Source of the DNA: Glossina fuscipes
Lineage: Eukaryota; Arthropoda; Insecta; Diptera; Glossinidae
DNA: 64,000 nt
Direction of reading: 5' to 3'
Assembly (NCBI RefSeq): GCF_014805625.2
Contig: NW_023998414.1
Coordinates: 23,553,015-23,617,014 of the forward strand
The translations under genes were made by a program, and so were the position numbers. The notes under the pieces were generated by a model. That model saw only the letters and a list, made by a program, of their open reading frames with translations. It had not been told where the DNA came from and made no database searches. Shown in pieces: positions 25,796 to 37,355 of the stretch (position 1 is its first letter; each line of letters opens with the position of its first letter).

Positions 25796-27847
25796 TCGCG
25801 TGCATATAACTAAGATAGCGTGTGCATATAACTAAACCAATACAACTATACTCGTTTATACTTCCGCTAAAGAAAATTGTACGTACTCGCGCCGATTTCA
25901 TACCCAATACAAATCTCGAACTAAATCAGTTAAAATTATTTAACTCGGGCATTAATTACATAATAATCGATCATTTGGTTTTCCTTTATGCCACCTTTCG
26001 AAAATCTGATAAATCAAGCAAAATACTGGTCAAAACATGACAACGAATTCATTTTAAAATTAGTTACAATATCCGAAATCTGAATTAAAATATATTTTCT
26101 AAGCGTAGCTATTGCAACGAACTCTATAGCACTCAGGGCAACATAGATCAAATCTTCCGACTGGGATGACGTGAAAGCGATAGGGACGATTAGAGAATCT
26201 GTTCTCTTTCTCGACAATTTCAAGGTTATTTAATGTAAATTTAAGTAAATGCGTAGGGAAAAAATAAAACAATACTTTGGCAAGCACTGTAATTAAAAGA
26301 ACTCCCAGACCTATATAAAATTAAATGGAAAATAATTGGCGCTTTAAAATTTGATTGTCATAGCATTCACGTCCGTGAACGTGTTAACAAGGCGAAATTT
26401 GCATAATTACCTAAAATGCAGCCATCTTAACATTATAACACACATTATACATATATATATATATATGTATATACAAAGAGTAAATTGATCTTCACCTTAA
26501 CTTTCAGCCATCGTATATGTAATGATATGTAGCTGAATATGAGAAATACAAGTCAGCTCTTGACAAAAGAAATTTCTATTAAAACCCGTGTCCTAACCTT
26601 TATATTAGACTTGTTTATATAATCTCGTCATGTACATCAGATGAGACATGATTTTAAATTTGTACAATTATCTTATATGGCATGTTGAAGAAAGCGATTT
26701 CGAATCTAAACTGGAACTAAATAACCTTACTATTGGCGATTAGAAATTCACTATAAGACCGATAGAAAGAAGTTCCTGCTTATTAAAAAATGATTGAATT
26801 CAATACAAAAATATCGTTCTTTTCTTTTCTTTTTGTTTTTCATTTCAAAAATGGCGACAAAATCACCGAAAATTATAAGCGCAATATTTATCTACCCATA
26901 TTAATACATGCTTAAAAGCAATGTGACCAATAATACAGCGCATAAAGCAAAATGAATAATTTGAATCCACTCGAGTATCTCAAACTTGAATAGTCTCGCA
27001 TTTGTCTGACCAATACACTGTGTAGTCAAAAAATGTAAATAAATTCGGTTTTGCTGCTGAAAAATAATGAGAATTGAAAATGATGATATGACTGACATGA
27101 GTTTTATAGGAGACATTGCACGTTTTGTTTTTCTTATTGGTTTTTTACATCAAAGCCATTAATAATGATTAATAAATAAGCTTATTTTCGTATATGATTA
27201 TTATTAACATTAAAAAAATTTAATTAGAACAGTTTATAATTTATTTTTATTATAATTATTAATATTGTTAATAAATTCTTTTAATCATAATCATAATATT
27301 AAGAGAACATTACATTTTTGTTTATTCATTCATTTATTTTTTTTTATTTTTTTTTTTTATTTTTTATTTTTTTATTTTTTTTTGTATTTTTAAAGTTCTT
27401 GGCAGTTTGTAATGGTTTTGATGCTTATTTATTTATTATTAATTAGTATTTATTTTTATAAATATAAAGTCAAGCTAGCAGCCTGTTAAACATAAAATAA
27501 TATATATGAGGAAAAAACAATAGATGAAAAAGAAAAAAAAAATTTAAAAAAATTAAAAGTAATAAACAAAACAAAATAAAAAATTTTATAAATGAGATCA
27601 AATTTTTGTTTTAGTTATATTTAATATTATGTTGTGTATATGATTTTCTTTTCCTTTTTTTTTTTTTAATTTTTAAAATCTTTTTTGTGTTTTATTTTAA
27701 AAATTTTTAAAAATATTCTCTATTTTAATCACAATTTATTTGTTAAGCCAATGTCATCTTCCTTTCTTTTTTTTTTTTTCTCTCCTTTTTTGTTTATCAT
27801 TCCAGACAAGTAGTATAGGATCGCTCGCATATACATTGTTTTTTTTT

Positions 27848-27854
<7 letters not shown>

Positions 27855-27893
<39 letters not shown>

Positions 27894-27895
27894 CC

Positions 27896-27922
<27 letters not shown>
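27855..27922. repeat. Two (TA)n blocks
   Basis: Two TA runs separated by a short AAATACC spacer. Confidence 0.95.
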
Positions 27923-27927
<5 letters not shown>

Positions 27928-28027
27928 AAATCTTACACTCTCTCATTTGAGATGGTGGATTGATATTGATTTGATTGATAAGTACATACACACACATACA
28001 CGTGCACGAATATTTATATTAAACATA

Positions 28028-28036
28028 TCACACACA

Positions 28037-28085
<49 letters not shown>

Positions 28086-28090
28086 AGACT
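28028..28090. repeat. (CA)n microsatellite
   Basis: CA run with a TACA interruption. Confidence 0.95.
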
Positions 28091-29065
28091 ACATCGATCT
28101 ATCTTATTGGCCTCTTCTTACTGAGGATTGACTTCCTTTTGCTAACACATAATTGCACACGACTCGATTCGTTTAGAAAAATGTTTTGCGTATCGATTTT
28201 ATATTAAATAATATAACAACAGACTGCACAGCTGCTTTATTTGAGTTTGTTTGATTTCATTTTTATTACATATATAAAATATTTCATTCAACTGAATATA
28301 TGTATATCTATATATATAATTTTTTTTTCTTGTTTTTTTTTTAATTACATTTCAGTAGTGTGAAAAATTATTTTTAATAATTAATTTATTTTTAACTAAT
28401 TTCTAATAAATACTAAATACGATCTTCGTTTAATAACTAACATACAGTACTATCGGTGTTTGTGTTTGTGTAAACGAGATGATATGAGAGTAAATTGAAA
28501 CGGGAAGGAGCGGGAGAGATGGAAAAGTTTTATTTTTCTTCTATAAGTCCGCAAAAAAAAAAAAAAACTAACAAAAAAAAAAAGAAAAAGATTTCAATTT
28601 TTTATGAAAAAGCGAATTATGAATTAATTGAATCGAATATTTAAAATAATAAAATAATGTATTAACTAAGAGTGAGAGGATGAGTGGAGAAGCGAGGGAT
28701 TTTATTACAAAATCTACGCTAAATATAAAAAGGAAAATGATAAATTTTTCCCTTCATATTATATAAGATTTATATTTAAAAAAGCAAAAATTTTGAATTT
28801 TTAAAAAAAAAAAAAAAAAAAAAAGTAAAAATAAAAAATTAATAATAATAATAAAATCTAAAACTATATCAGTGAAATGTTTAGGAATCATAAAGATTAT
28901 AATTTTTTTAGGTAAGTCAAGTCGGTCAATCGGAGTTGAGGCAAAAATCAAGAATATTTCGAAAATCAAGAATATTTTGAAAAAATAAATATATAAAGTT
29001 TTTTCTTGAGTATTTTAGCAAAAACTCTTTTTAGTATATAATTTTTCTAATAAACATCGTATATG

Positions 29066-29125
29066 TGTTTGCTTGTTTGTTTGTTTGTTTGTTTGTTTGT
29101 GTGTGTGTGTGTGTGTATGTGTGCC
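29066..29125. repeat. (TTTG)n-(TG)n microsatellite
   Basis: About seven TTTG units pass into a TG run. Confidence 0.95.
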
Positions 29126-29763
29126 TGTGTAAAATTTAAGTGGCATTTTATTATTGTGGCATTTGTTGATATTTTTGCTTTCTTTTCATGTTTTTATTAA
29201 ATATTTGTTTTGTTTGTTAGTTTTTTTGTTTTTTTCTAAAGCATAAATGTTTGTTTTAGTTTTGTTTTCCTTTTCATATTCATTTCCCTATGCATTATCT
29301 TGTTTTTTTTTTTTTTTGTTTGTTTATATATTATTTTTTCTCTTTTTTTTTTCTTTTTTTTTTTTCTTTTTATTTAGGATCATTATCGATAAAAATTTTT
29401 GAAATAATCTTTTCTTTCGATATTCCCGCCTATTATAATATATATATCGGGGGATTAATTATTATCACATAAATATATTTGCATGCTTTGCATTCGAGAG
29501 AGAGAAAAAGAAAATCTCACAATTGGTCCATGAATAGGAAACGAAATAGCGAATATAACCCAAAGGAAAAATTTTAAATGAAAGTAAAGTAAAGAGCGTT
29601 AAAATGATTGTGTTAAAATATAATTGCCTTCTTGAAAGGCAGACAGAGAGATCGCAGAGCTTCTTTTTTTTTTTTTTTGGGGTGAACCACTAAGAGTCAA
29701 GTACTTAATTACTGTGTGTGCGATTGGTTGGTGAGTGTTTTGAATCTGTGTTGGTAGGTATAT

Positions 29764-29769
29764 ATGTAA

Positions 29770-29819
<50 letters not shown>

Positions 29820-29826
29820 TAACGTG
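29764..29826. repeat. (TA)n-(TG)n microsatellite
   Basis: TA run followed by TG run. Confidence 0.95.
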
Positions 29827-30575
29827 TATGTGTGTGCATAAGTTAAAAAAAGTAGTAATAGTAGCAGTAGTACATAAATTTTTTGTTTGTTTTTTTTTTT
29901 TTGTATTCTCATTAAAACGTAACTGGAATCCGTTATCCATTAAGAGTATGAGTTTTTTCATTTTTTCATATAACTAACATCTACAGACAATCAATCTAGA
30001 TAATTATGTAAATCGTTTAAATCAAATCTTCATTCTCGATTGTTCTCGCTCTTTCCTTTTGCTTTTTTACATGGTTCTCGTAAAGCTCTTAAACTCTGCT
30101 TGTGTCCTTTATTTTGTTACGCTTGCGCGCGCTACTCATAATCTTTTCCATATAAAAATTTTATAAAATATTCAAATGACGACGACTTTGAGCCCACGCT
30201 TGTTTGCTTTTGCTTGTTTGCTTGCTTTGTTATATGACATGATTTGGTTTTGTTTACTTTTGCTTTACATTTTCTGTTATAATAAAGTGCATTTTCATTT
30301 TGATCATTTAAAAATTCTGGCCACTACAATTACTTCAAACTTTCTGTTACATTTATACATATATACATGCATAGTTACGTCGTAGATGCATGCATATGTT
30401 TTTTCATATATACGCTATATATATATATATAGCGATCTGTGTGTGTAACAGTTGTGATAGTTAATAATTGTTATTGTTGTTGTTGCAATTATTGTTACAT
30501 ATTGTATTGTAGATTTGAAATATGGTTTTGAATTAGAATTTGGTTTGCTTATTTTTGTTATATATATATATATTT

Positions 30576-30610
30576 ATATTGTTTACTACGGCTTACTAAG
30601 TAAACAATAT
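30576..30610 (-). promoter_or_regulatory. Perfect 12-bp stem-loop just after the YPEL stop codon
   Basis: In the mRNA sense the arms are ATATTGTTTACT and AGTAAACAATAT, fully complementary, with an 11-base loop TAGTAAGCCGT. The first arm begins 5 bases after the TGA. A structured element this close to a stop could affect termination, mRNA stability or translation. In-frame readthrough would add only nine codons before TAG. The pairing is seen directly; any function is inference. Confidence 0.45.
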
Positions 30611-30615
30611 CTCTC

Positions 30616-30960
30616 TCAATCCCAGCCATTTTCTTTAATCATATGCGCCAATTCTATTATGTATTTACCCTCTTTGTACTTTTGACTGGACTCGTAGGCA
30701 TGCTCATATTTCCAGCCTAAAGGTGTTTTACAGCATTCACAATAAATATCGGCAACAGCATGCAGGCCTGTTAATAATACACGTTCCTCGGTTTGGCCGC
30801 AGGCCACATTTACTACGGAATTGAAAAGATATGCTGGGCCCTGACTTCCCTGAAATGATTTCGATATAAGCTCATCGTGTGATGCCAAATGAGCTCGACA
30901 ATGAACACATGAATAGGTCCGATTTGTGGACGGCAAATAAGCTTGAAATGTTTTCACCAT
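30616..30960 (-). CDS. CG15309: Yippee-like zinc-binding protein (YPEL1-4 type)
   Basis: Complete 114-residue protein, the only intact known gene in the window. It begins [20 protein letters not shown] and matches vertebrate YPEL1-4 almost throughout; the fly orthologue I recognise is Drosophila CG15309. The yippee domain fills the protein. Its zinc ligands are C18-x2-C21 and C74-x2-C77, 52 residues apart, the exact family spacing. Other family blocks are [20 protein letters not shown] (32-51), [12 protein letters not shown] (63-74) and LGWKYEHA (81-88). Length equals the family norm. Vertebrate family members are found at centrosomes and nucleoli and are linked to growth control; the molecular reaction is unknown. 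The start is chosen by homology and by the fly-type context GCAAAATGG. The coding exon is uninterrupted, with a splice acceptor 43 bases upstream, so the promoter is elsewhere. The stop is TGA. There is no sign of decay. The symbol denotes the likely Drosophila orthologue. Confidence 0.97.
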   Translation of the reverse strand: MVKTFQAYLPSTNRTYSCVHCRAHLASHDELISKSFQGSQGPAYLFNSVVNVACGQTEERVLLTGLHAVADIYCECCKTPLGWKYEHAYESSQKYKEGKYIIELAHMIKENGWD

Positions 30961-31003
30961 TTTTGCTAATTATTAGTGCTGTTTATTATTTATTGCTGTT
31001 AAA
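30961..31003 (-). promoter_or_regulatory. 5'UTR part of the YPEL coding exon, with splice acceptor
   Basis: On the minus strand the intron ends TTTTTGTTTAATTTCAG at 31004, a T-rich tract plus CAG, and is followed by 43 bases before the ATG. There is no upstream ATG in this leader. This predicts at least one non-coding upstream exon. Candidate donors are at 32854 and 61794. Confidence 0.7.
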
Positions 31004-31256
31004 CTGAAATTAAACAAAAATTAAAAAATTAAATAAGAAAATAAAAATTTACAATTATCAACAAATATACATAATTAATGAATAAAGCAATTTTTATATG
31101 AAATTCATTTCATTTATTCACTTCATAATTTAAATAGCTTACGATATTTAGAATTTAGAATTAACTAACGATGATGTCCCTCCTTTAGTATATACGAATC
31201 GATAGCAACTAATCAAATTACGAAAATTAAATGCAGTGCAAGAAAAATAATCCATA

Positions 31257-31262
31257 CATACA

Positions 31263-31296
<34 letters not shown>

Positions 31297-31325
31297 CATA
31301 CATACATACATTATATATATATATA
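31257..31325. repeat. (CATA)n-(TA)n microsatellite
   Basis: About fourteen CATA units with one TATA interruption, ending in a TA run. Confidence 0.95.
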
Positions 31326-31441
31326 TAGCTACTTAATCAACGTAAGATTCCGATTCAAATAAGCCAACTGTGGATCGTATGTTAAAACTTGACATACGTA
31401 TTTTAACTAACTATTTTATTCACTTATTGTGTACATCTTTT

Positions 31442-31545
31442 AAAGGCTACCGGATTATGCTCGCCTGTATTGAAAACGCTACCGCACTCGAGATTTGAGC
31501 TCGTTCGAGACCATTAACATGGTTGTTAGTCGCGATTCGTTGCCT
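31442..31545 (-). repeat. tRNA-derived SINE, copy 2
   Basis: Minus-strand sequence CATGAGTAGGCAACGAATCG, then GCGACTAAC, then CTCAAATCTCGAGTGCGGTA and GCGTTTTCAATACAGGCG, parallels copies 1 and 3. The B-box-like part is degenerate. The 3' part is truncated. Confidence 0.55.
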
Positions 31546-31825
31546 ACTCATGCGGGAATGTGGCAGTTAGGGAATGCACGCAAACAAAAAGAAAAACCAA
31601 CAAATTTCTATGCATAACCATAGAAGGAAGACAGTGCAAGGAAATCTCGCCAAAACTTTTGTAAGAAGAAGCGGTGAAAAGCTCAAACGGTTCTTTGACA
31701 CACAGCCGCTGAAAGACATGTAATTGACAAAGGAAACGGGCAACTGTTTGTGGTAATCAATTCTTAGTTTGTTGTTATCCCTTAGGACTATTCTTACTCA
31801 TAATGATAATTGAAAAGGATGTGGA

Positions 31826-32070
31826 TGTGTTTTTTTTTTTTTCATTTTTAAAAGCATGAACTTGCTTTAAATTTACAAACATTTAACAGGTTATTTGTCT
31901 TCCTCTTNNNNNNNNNNNNNNNNNNNNNNNNNNNNNNNNNNNNNNNNNNNNNNNNNNNNNNNNNNNNNNNNNNNNNNNNNNNNNNNNNNNNNNNNNNNNN
32001 NNNNNNNATGTGTTTTTTTTTTTTTTATTTTTAAAAGCATGAAATTTCTTTTAATTTTAAAAAATTTAAA
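31826..32070. repeat. Duplicated sequence on both sides of the gap
   Basis: About 70 bases left of the gap (ATGTG, T-run, CATTTTTAAAAGCATGAA, then TTAAATTTACAAACATTTAA) recur, slightly altered, just right of it (ATGTG, T-run, ATTTTTAAAAGCATGAAA). This is most likely an unresolved overlap in the assembly. Confidence 0.7.
31908..32007. other. Assembly gap (100 N)
   Basis: One hundred undefined bases, a conventional size for a gap of unknown length. Confidence 1.
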
Positions 32071-32073
32071 AGG

Positions 32074-32105
<32 letters not shown>

Positions 32106-32400
32106 TTTTTTCTTGTTTCAAGTATATGGTATATTATTTTCATATAGACAATAAGTTTGTTCCAAATTACTTTCAAATGAAAGGTTAATAATATGAAAAT
32201 TCATTTATGAAAAGTAGCGTACCTCTCCTTTTTTTTACTATAAAATTAAATTCTTTTTTTGATTCTAAAACTGCGATTACGGAATGATAGATAGATGGAT
32301 GGATATATACACGCATCACATCACAAATTCTCAGCTCAAAATTGCTCAAATAAGTCAATGCCACAATGTCGGCTGAATTTTAATATTTTCTTTCCCTTTT

Positions 32401-32471
32401 GTATGTATGTTTGTATGTACGTATGAATGTATGAATGTATGAATGTATGAATGTATGAATGTATGTATGTT
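32401..32471. repeat. (GTAT)n-(GAAT/GTAT)n microsatellite
   Basis: GTAT units followed by alternating GAAT and GTAT units. Confidence 0.9.
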
Positions 32472-32519
32472 CGCGGATTTCGATAAATCAACATTGCTTG
32501 CTTAAAATTGATAATATAT

Positions 32520-32550
<31 letters not shown>
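32520..32550. repeat. (GA)n microsatellite
   Basis: Pure GA run of 31 bases. Confidence 0.95.
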
Positions 32551-32554
<4 letters not shown>

Positions 32555-32854
32555 AACCCTACAATTGCCTAAATTTATTTGCACTGGATATTAAAGGGAA
32601 TATATCTTCGATTATATGTGATTGTCCCATTGTCCCATGATAGACGAATACAAATATACGCCGTTTACCTTCTTTCTTTTAGAATTATTTCAATAATTCT
32701 AAAAAAACACAAAGCTTTTTAAAATCGTCCGTCGTTTCCTCTCCGGCAAATCTAAAAAACATTTCAAAAAATGAAGGAAGAAGAAGAAGAAGAAAAAACA
32801 CAAATTTATTTAATCCATTCTTTAATCGCATATAATATTGAAGGCACAACTTAC

Positions 32855-33260
32855 TTTCTAATGAACAAAAAAAATTCACACGTTTTCGTATCACTTCTTT
32901 GCTTAGTTATGCAGAAGACTTGCGTTTAATGGAGTGAAGCTAGATATAATATTGAAGGCGATTGCTGTTAGCTAGCTAAGAGAGAGAGCCTTCCGCACAA
33001 TAACTAATAACTGGAGCGAGAAATGCAATGAAAGCAGCAATCAATCCAAACGCGATACGTAATTTCAAAAGCAAACTTATAATAATAATAATAATAATAA
33101 TAGCGCGTGCACTAAACGCTCAAACGAAACGACTTTAGTACGTTCACTTTGCAGACTAAAGTAGTAACGTAAACTCAGTTGGTGCAGTCAGTCAGTTGCA
33201 AACAAACCAAAGCTATTACTCTTGTCGTCACTTTGCACGGCAGCTACTTTTTGTTTAGCA
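32855..33260 (-). promoter_or_regulatory. Candidate proximal 5'UTR exon and promoter of the YPEL gene
   Basis: Read on the minus strand this block is less A/T-rich than its surroundings. It has fly-leader features: mixed unique sequence such as GTGATACGAAAACGTGTG and an exon-like end TTCATTAGAAA before the donor GTAAGTTG at 32854. Just upstream lie (CAA)n runs (33294-33345 and 33660-33700), common in fly leaders, and GAGAG-type tracts near 32980. The donor can pair with the acceptor at 31004. No TATA box or certain start site was identified. A chance donor is the main alternative. Confidence 0.35.
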
Positions 33261-33293
33261 CGTTTCGTCTTTTCTTTCCTTTTTTTGTTAATC

Positions 33294-33345
33294 TTGTTAT
33301 TGTTGTTCTTGTTGTTGTTGTTGGTGTTGTTGCTGTTACTGTTAA
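33294..33345. repeat. (TTG)n tract
   Basis: TTG units (CAA on the minus strand) with TTA and GTG interruptions. Confidence 0.85.
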
Positions 33346-33408
33346 AATTTCTTTCTTACTTTTTTATTTAATTCAAACGTACGTACTCACACGCACGTAC
33401 ACATATAC

Positions 33409-33410
<2 letters not shown>

Positions 33411-33439
<29 letters not shown>

Positions 33440-33440
33440 C
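33411..33440. repeat. (TA)n microsatellite
   Basis: Pure TA run. Confidence 0.95.
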
Positions 33441-33627
33441 GTATGTATGATTTTCTTTATTCTCAGTGAACGATTATTGTGTGTTGTATGATTTTGTACG
33501 TGTATGCCAGGTTTTTACATAAATACATATGTATATTAGTTACAATCAGCTCGAACTTTGTTGCTTTATCTCTGTATATATCGACAAAGCTCACTGAACA
33601 ATGGACACAATACTGCACAACTGATAA

Positions 33628-33846
33628 TTATTGTCTTCTTCTTTTATTTTTCTTTTCTGTTTTTGTTGTTGTCGTTGTTGTTATTGTTGTTGTTATAGTT
33701 GCTATTATTTTTTTTTTTTTTTCTTTACAACAACAAAAACTGCACCCACCGTCGTCACTCGATCCAATAGTATTATTATTACTATTATTATTGTTATTAT
33801 TGTTATTGATCGCAAGCGGCACCACTACCATAAATTCAAACAACCA
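33628..33846. repeat. Trinucleotide-rich region (TTG, TTA) with a T-run
   Basis: TTG units at about 33660-33700, a T-run at 33709-33721 and TTA/TTG units at 33768-33810. Repeat-coded homopolymer peptides here are not genes. Confidence 0.85.
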
Positions 33847-34188
33847 TAACAGCTAACAGGCAAGTCAGCCAGTCTGTCATTCAAAACAGCAACAGTAAGT
33901 TAAGAGAGTTGAGCTTATGAAAATATTATCTCTACAGCCGTTTCTTTCTTTTTCCTCTTTGTTGTTTTGGTTTTTGTTTATATTTTTGTAATTTTCATTT
34001 CTGGATTTACTTTACCTCCCGCAACGTTTATATAGAAAAGAAATATAAACACATATAATGCTTTTTAGAGCTATTGTTTATCTTCCTTTTTAGCAGCGCA
34101 CGACACAGCCACAGCTACAGCTAGACAAGACAATCGAATCTGCGCTAGACTCTTTAATCACTGGTTACACAGAGCGGCACGCACTTAC

Positions 34189-34247
34189 GTGTGTGTGTGT
34201 GTGTGTATGCGTGTGTGTGTCTGTGTGTGTGTGTGTATGCGTGTGCT
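34189..34247. repeat. (GT)n microsatellite
   Basis: GT run with ATGC and CT interruptions. Confidence 0.95.
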
Positions 34248-34326
34248 AACGTATACTATCTCGTTTGTAGTAAATCATAATAACAATAGTATGTTGTGTA
34301 TCGCCGCCGTAAGGTATTATTCTTAA

Positions 34327-34357
34327 TGTTGTTGTTGTTGTTGTTGTTCTTGTTGTT
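34327..34357. repeat. (TTG)n tract
   Basis: Seven TTG units, one TTC, two more TTG. Confidence 0.95.
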
Positions 34358-34794
34358 AATGCATAAACGTTGTGTTTGAACTTTAGGTGTATAATAATTC
34401 CAATTTAACGAAAACGGCAACACTATACACAACCATCAATATACATTATGTGCAAACACATTTCCATTTACACGTCCATACACACATAAACATAAGCAGA
34501 CACGAACAAAACCTTTGTCTGCACAATTCTTTGTTCCCAACAGACTGCTCTGTTGCGCGTAGTTTCTCAGTTGATTAAATATTAAATTTTCTGAAAAACA
34601 AAAACAATTTAAATAAATAAACCGAGAAGACAAAGGAGATTACAAAAACAACAACAACAACAAAAAAACAAGAGTGATAACAATTGAATGCCAAACCCAA
34701 TAATGAAACGCAACATTTAAGAGCAAAAAAAAAAAAGAAAAAAAAACAAACAAACCATACGCGACACACGTATACATATAAGCACACACACACG

Positions 34795-34830
<36 letters not shown>

Positions 34831-35754
34831 AATGTTCATATGTAAATATAAATTTATTAGGTACAATTTTACATGTCGACACACGTATATATTGCACAAG
34901 CATGTATATATACAGTACTGTTTGTTTAATTACCAATAACTGTACACACTTCTTATCTAAGGCTAGCTGGCTAGCTATGCACTAAAAAATAATGAAATAG
35001 AAAAATTTTTTTTTCTTTTTAAAAAACCTTTATTTAAAATAAATGAAATGAAATGAAAAGAAAAGAAAAGAAAAAAAAAATCATTTATTACGAAGAAATC
35101 GTAAAAGGTAAACACAACTACTTCCTTATGAATAATTGAAGAGTATTTTAAGAGTAAGTTAATCGTTTAAATAAAAATTACTGTACACTTGTATTTGCGT
35201 ATACGCTGTGATTTATATATACAAGGCACATGTAACATCTGTTTTTGAGAAAAAAAGAAAAACAAAAAAACACAAATTATTAAGTAAATAAATAAATAAA
35301 TAAATGAAAAAGTGTCTCATCTTAAACGTAGTATAGTGCGTATGCGAATTGAAGAAGAAGAATAAACCAGCTGTTATCAATTATATTAAATTATTATCAA
35401 GCATTATCGGTACGGTACCGTTGCTTATCAAAGTGTTGGGCATATATTTATACGAAAAGTGTGTTGTTCAGAGAATTGGTTTACTTTCAGACTTTTGAAA
35501 ATATTATAATAAATATAACTTGTAAAACCTGATCAATGCAATGAAGCGTAATGGGGAAGGCCGAGCGAGAACAAGTTGCAAACCATCATTATTTATTTAT
35601 TTATTTATTTATTTATCTTCTTTTTTTTTTTTTTTTTTCTTTAATCTATACTCGTCTATTACATATAAAAAAAAAGAGATAGAGGGTGGGAAACAGACAC
35701 CATCTCATCTCAACTTTTTTGAAGTCGTATTATAACTGCAACACAATAATGATA
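34358..35754. other. Intronic or intergenic DNA, no gene seen
   Basis: Contains (CA)n-(TA)n at 34785-34830, A-rich AAGAAA units at about 35041-35080, (AAAT)n at 35285-35305, (TTTA)n at 35589-35617 and a palindrome CGGTACGGTACCG near 35410. No recognisable protein. Confidence 0.5.
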
Positions 35755-36400
35755 ATTGTCTTATTCAATAAGTTCGTAGGATCAAATGTAGGCTAAAACA
35801 GTAAAATTGGAATTTATTCATTAACATGTTGGTTCTCTAGCATTACTACAACTTTCTTATAGAATGATTTGTTCAAACCTTCACAATACTTATCAGATTT
35901 GACGTTCACCTCTTCTCGTAGGCTATGCCATATCATTTTGCGACAAGCGTTGCCAATAGGTAATAATCCTTAGGAGTTGCATCTAAAGAATACGGTGGAT
36001 GTGAAAGCAATGCGAAGTGTATTTCCGGCAATTTTACAATTAACCATTGTAGTAGTGCTCGACTGGTGGCACTTTTTCCCTTCCTTACAATTCCTTTCTT
36101 CCTTTTCGAGATGATCAATGCATAATATACCAAAACACAACGCAAAATATCGCCGCTATAACCTTTGCAAACGATTATTGCGTTATTTCGTTGATTAAAG
36201 TCCACTCGATCAAGTATAGACTTGATTTTGGCGTGGTTGTTGTAATGAGCTCATGTTTCATCCATTGCCACATATCGAATGAGAAAATCCTTTTCATTTC
36301 GACTCACTTCAAAAATAGCTCTCTCTCTCTCAATCAAAAATATTCACTACCATTTACAAAAATCTTGAAGGTATCATCTTAAGGTGGCAACATCTTTTAT
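35755..36400 (-). mobile_element. Mariner remnant of a second subfamily
   Basis: On the minus strand, a degenerate AMDET-type block near 36260 marks the first catalytic aspartate region (usual VTMDETW). It is followed by NQRNNAI, then ILRCVLVYYALIISKRKKG, then LPEIHFALLSHPPYSLDATP with KDYYLL, the third aspartate block (usual HPPYSPDLAPSDYYLF). A tail NHSIRKL and a possible end CTTATTCAATAAGTTC at about 35759 follow. This is not the same subfamily as copies 1-5: the block sequences and the end differ. Stops and frameshifts abolish function. Confidence 0.6.
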
Positions 36401-36471
36401 TGGTGTTCGAACGGATTTAAAATCAGCAAACTACTTCTATACTACTTCTCGCGATAAAGTAGAGTCCAAAT

Positions 36472-36805
36472 AACACTTGTCAAGCCTCTGCTTTACTTGA
36501 AGAGATTTTTGCTATTGTTTTGAAAAATAACAAAAGTACCTTCACTAAAATGATTGTAACCGATGAACTAAGAGCCGGTGTGCGCTATGAGATTTTTCAA
36601 CGCATTTTATTTAAAGAGCGCGACTATCTTTTAAACGATATATGGATTTGTCAATAAATGGCCGCCTTCTATGCATATGTCATCCTACGACCTGTTTTTG
36701 CAATTTTCACATTTACATTTGGTGGGCAAAAATCCCGTTCCTGAGGGAGTATTGTGGCAGTTGCGTTTCAAAAATGTCGACTCACCGGATAATATGAAAA
36801 AATAA
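36472..36805 (+). pseudogene. Unidentified coding-like fragment split by a +1 frameshift
   Basis: The first frame (36472-36657) reads SALLEEIFAIVLKNNKSTF, TKMIVTDELRAGVRYEIFQR and ILFKERDYLLNDIW. The next frame (from 36644 to the stop at 36805) reads WPPSMHMSSYDLFLQFSHLH, LVGKNPVPEGVLWQLRFKNV and DSPDNMKK. Both halves have natural-looking residue composition with no low complexity, and the second takes over where the first becomes unlike protein. I do not recognise the family. It may be a decayed exon, a processed pseudogene, or part of an unknown transposon next to the mariner remnant. There is no obvious start codon or poly-A tail. Confidence 0.35.
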
Positions 36806-37355
36806 TGCAAAGATATTTCAATATTTAACTGTTTCATCACATAATCTCTAAAAAATAAATGAAATATTTGTGCATTAAAGTGATTTGCAATGAATTGTTT
36901 GTTGTTATTGCTTTACTATTGCACAACATTTTGCCTACACTATCATCTACCTAGTTGTGTGCGATACACTATAATTTATTTATTCAGTTGATAAAATAAA
37001 TTTCTTTTCTGAAATATATGCACGCATATATATTATAAGCTTCATCTTACCATCGTTATTATCAATGTTTGCAACATCTGTACATAGCAAGTGAAAAGAA
37101 ACTGAAATGTATTACTTTTTAAAAAACGAATGTTGAAAATAGAAGAAAACATTAAAATTTTTATTTATTAATTTTTTTTTATTATCGAAAAAAAAGTACG
37201 GCATACACACAAACAGCAACAGCAACATGCGGTAATATGCTCTCCTCAATAACTTGGACATAATTTACTTATTGAGAGAACCTTAACTATAAAAGTTGCA
37301 GTAAAGATGATTAAGGAAAAACTATACAAAAATCTCGTGTAATAAAAAAAAAAAA
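36806..37355. other. Spacer, no gene seen
   Basis: A/T-rich. No protein-like frame or repeat end recognised. Confidence 0.5.

Larger units (their letters stand above)
22610..30615. other. Low-complexity T-rich region, possible long 3'UTR of the YPEL gene plus intergenic DNA
   Basis: Eight kilobases without a recognisable transposon or protein-like frame. The plus strand is dominated by long T-tracts (e.g. 23361-23386, 24272-24288, 27323-27385, 27766-27778, 29308-29365) and microsatellites, so the minus strand, on which YPEL is transcribed, is A-rich. Many TTTATT hexamers (AATAAA on the minus strand) occur, too many to choose a polyadenylation site. Whether the transcript really extends this far cannot be read from sequence. 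Confidence 0.35.
31004..32854 (-). other. Proposed YPEL 5'UTR intron (short version)
   Basis: Bounded by a GTAAGT donor at 32854-32849 and the CAG acceptor at 31004. It contains a (CATA)n tract, SINE copy 2 in the same orientation as the gene, the 100-N gap and poly-T runs. The true length is unknown because of the gap. Confidence 0.4.
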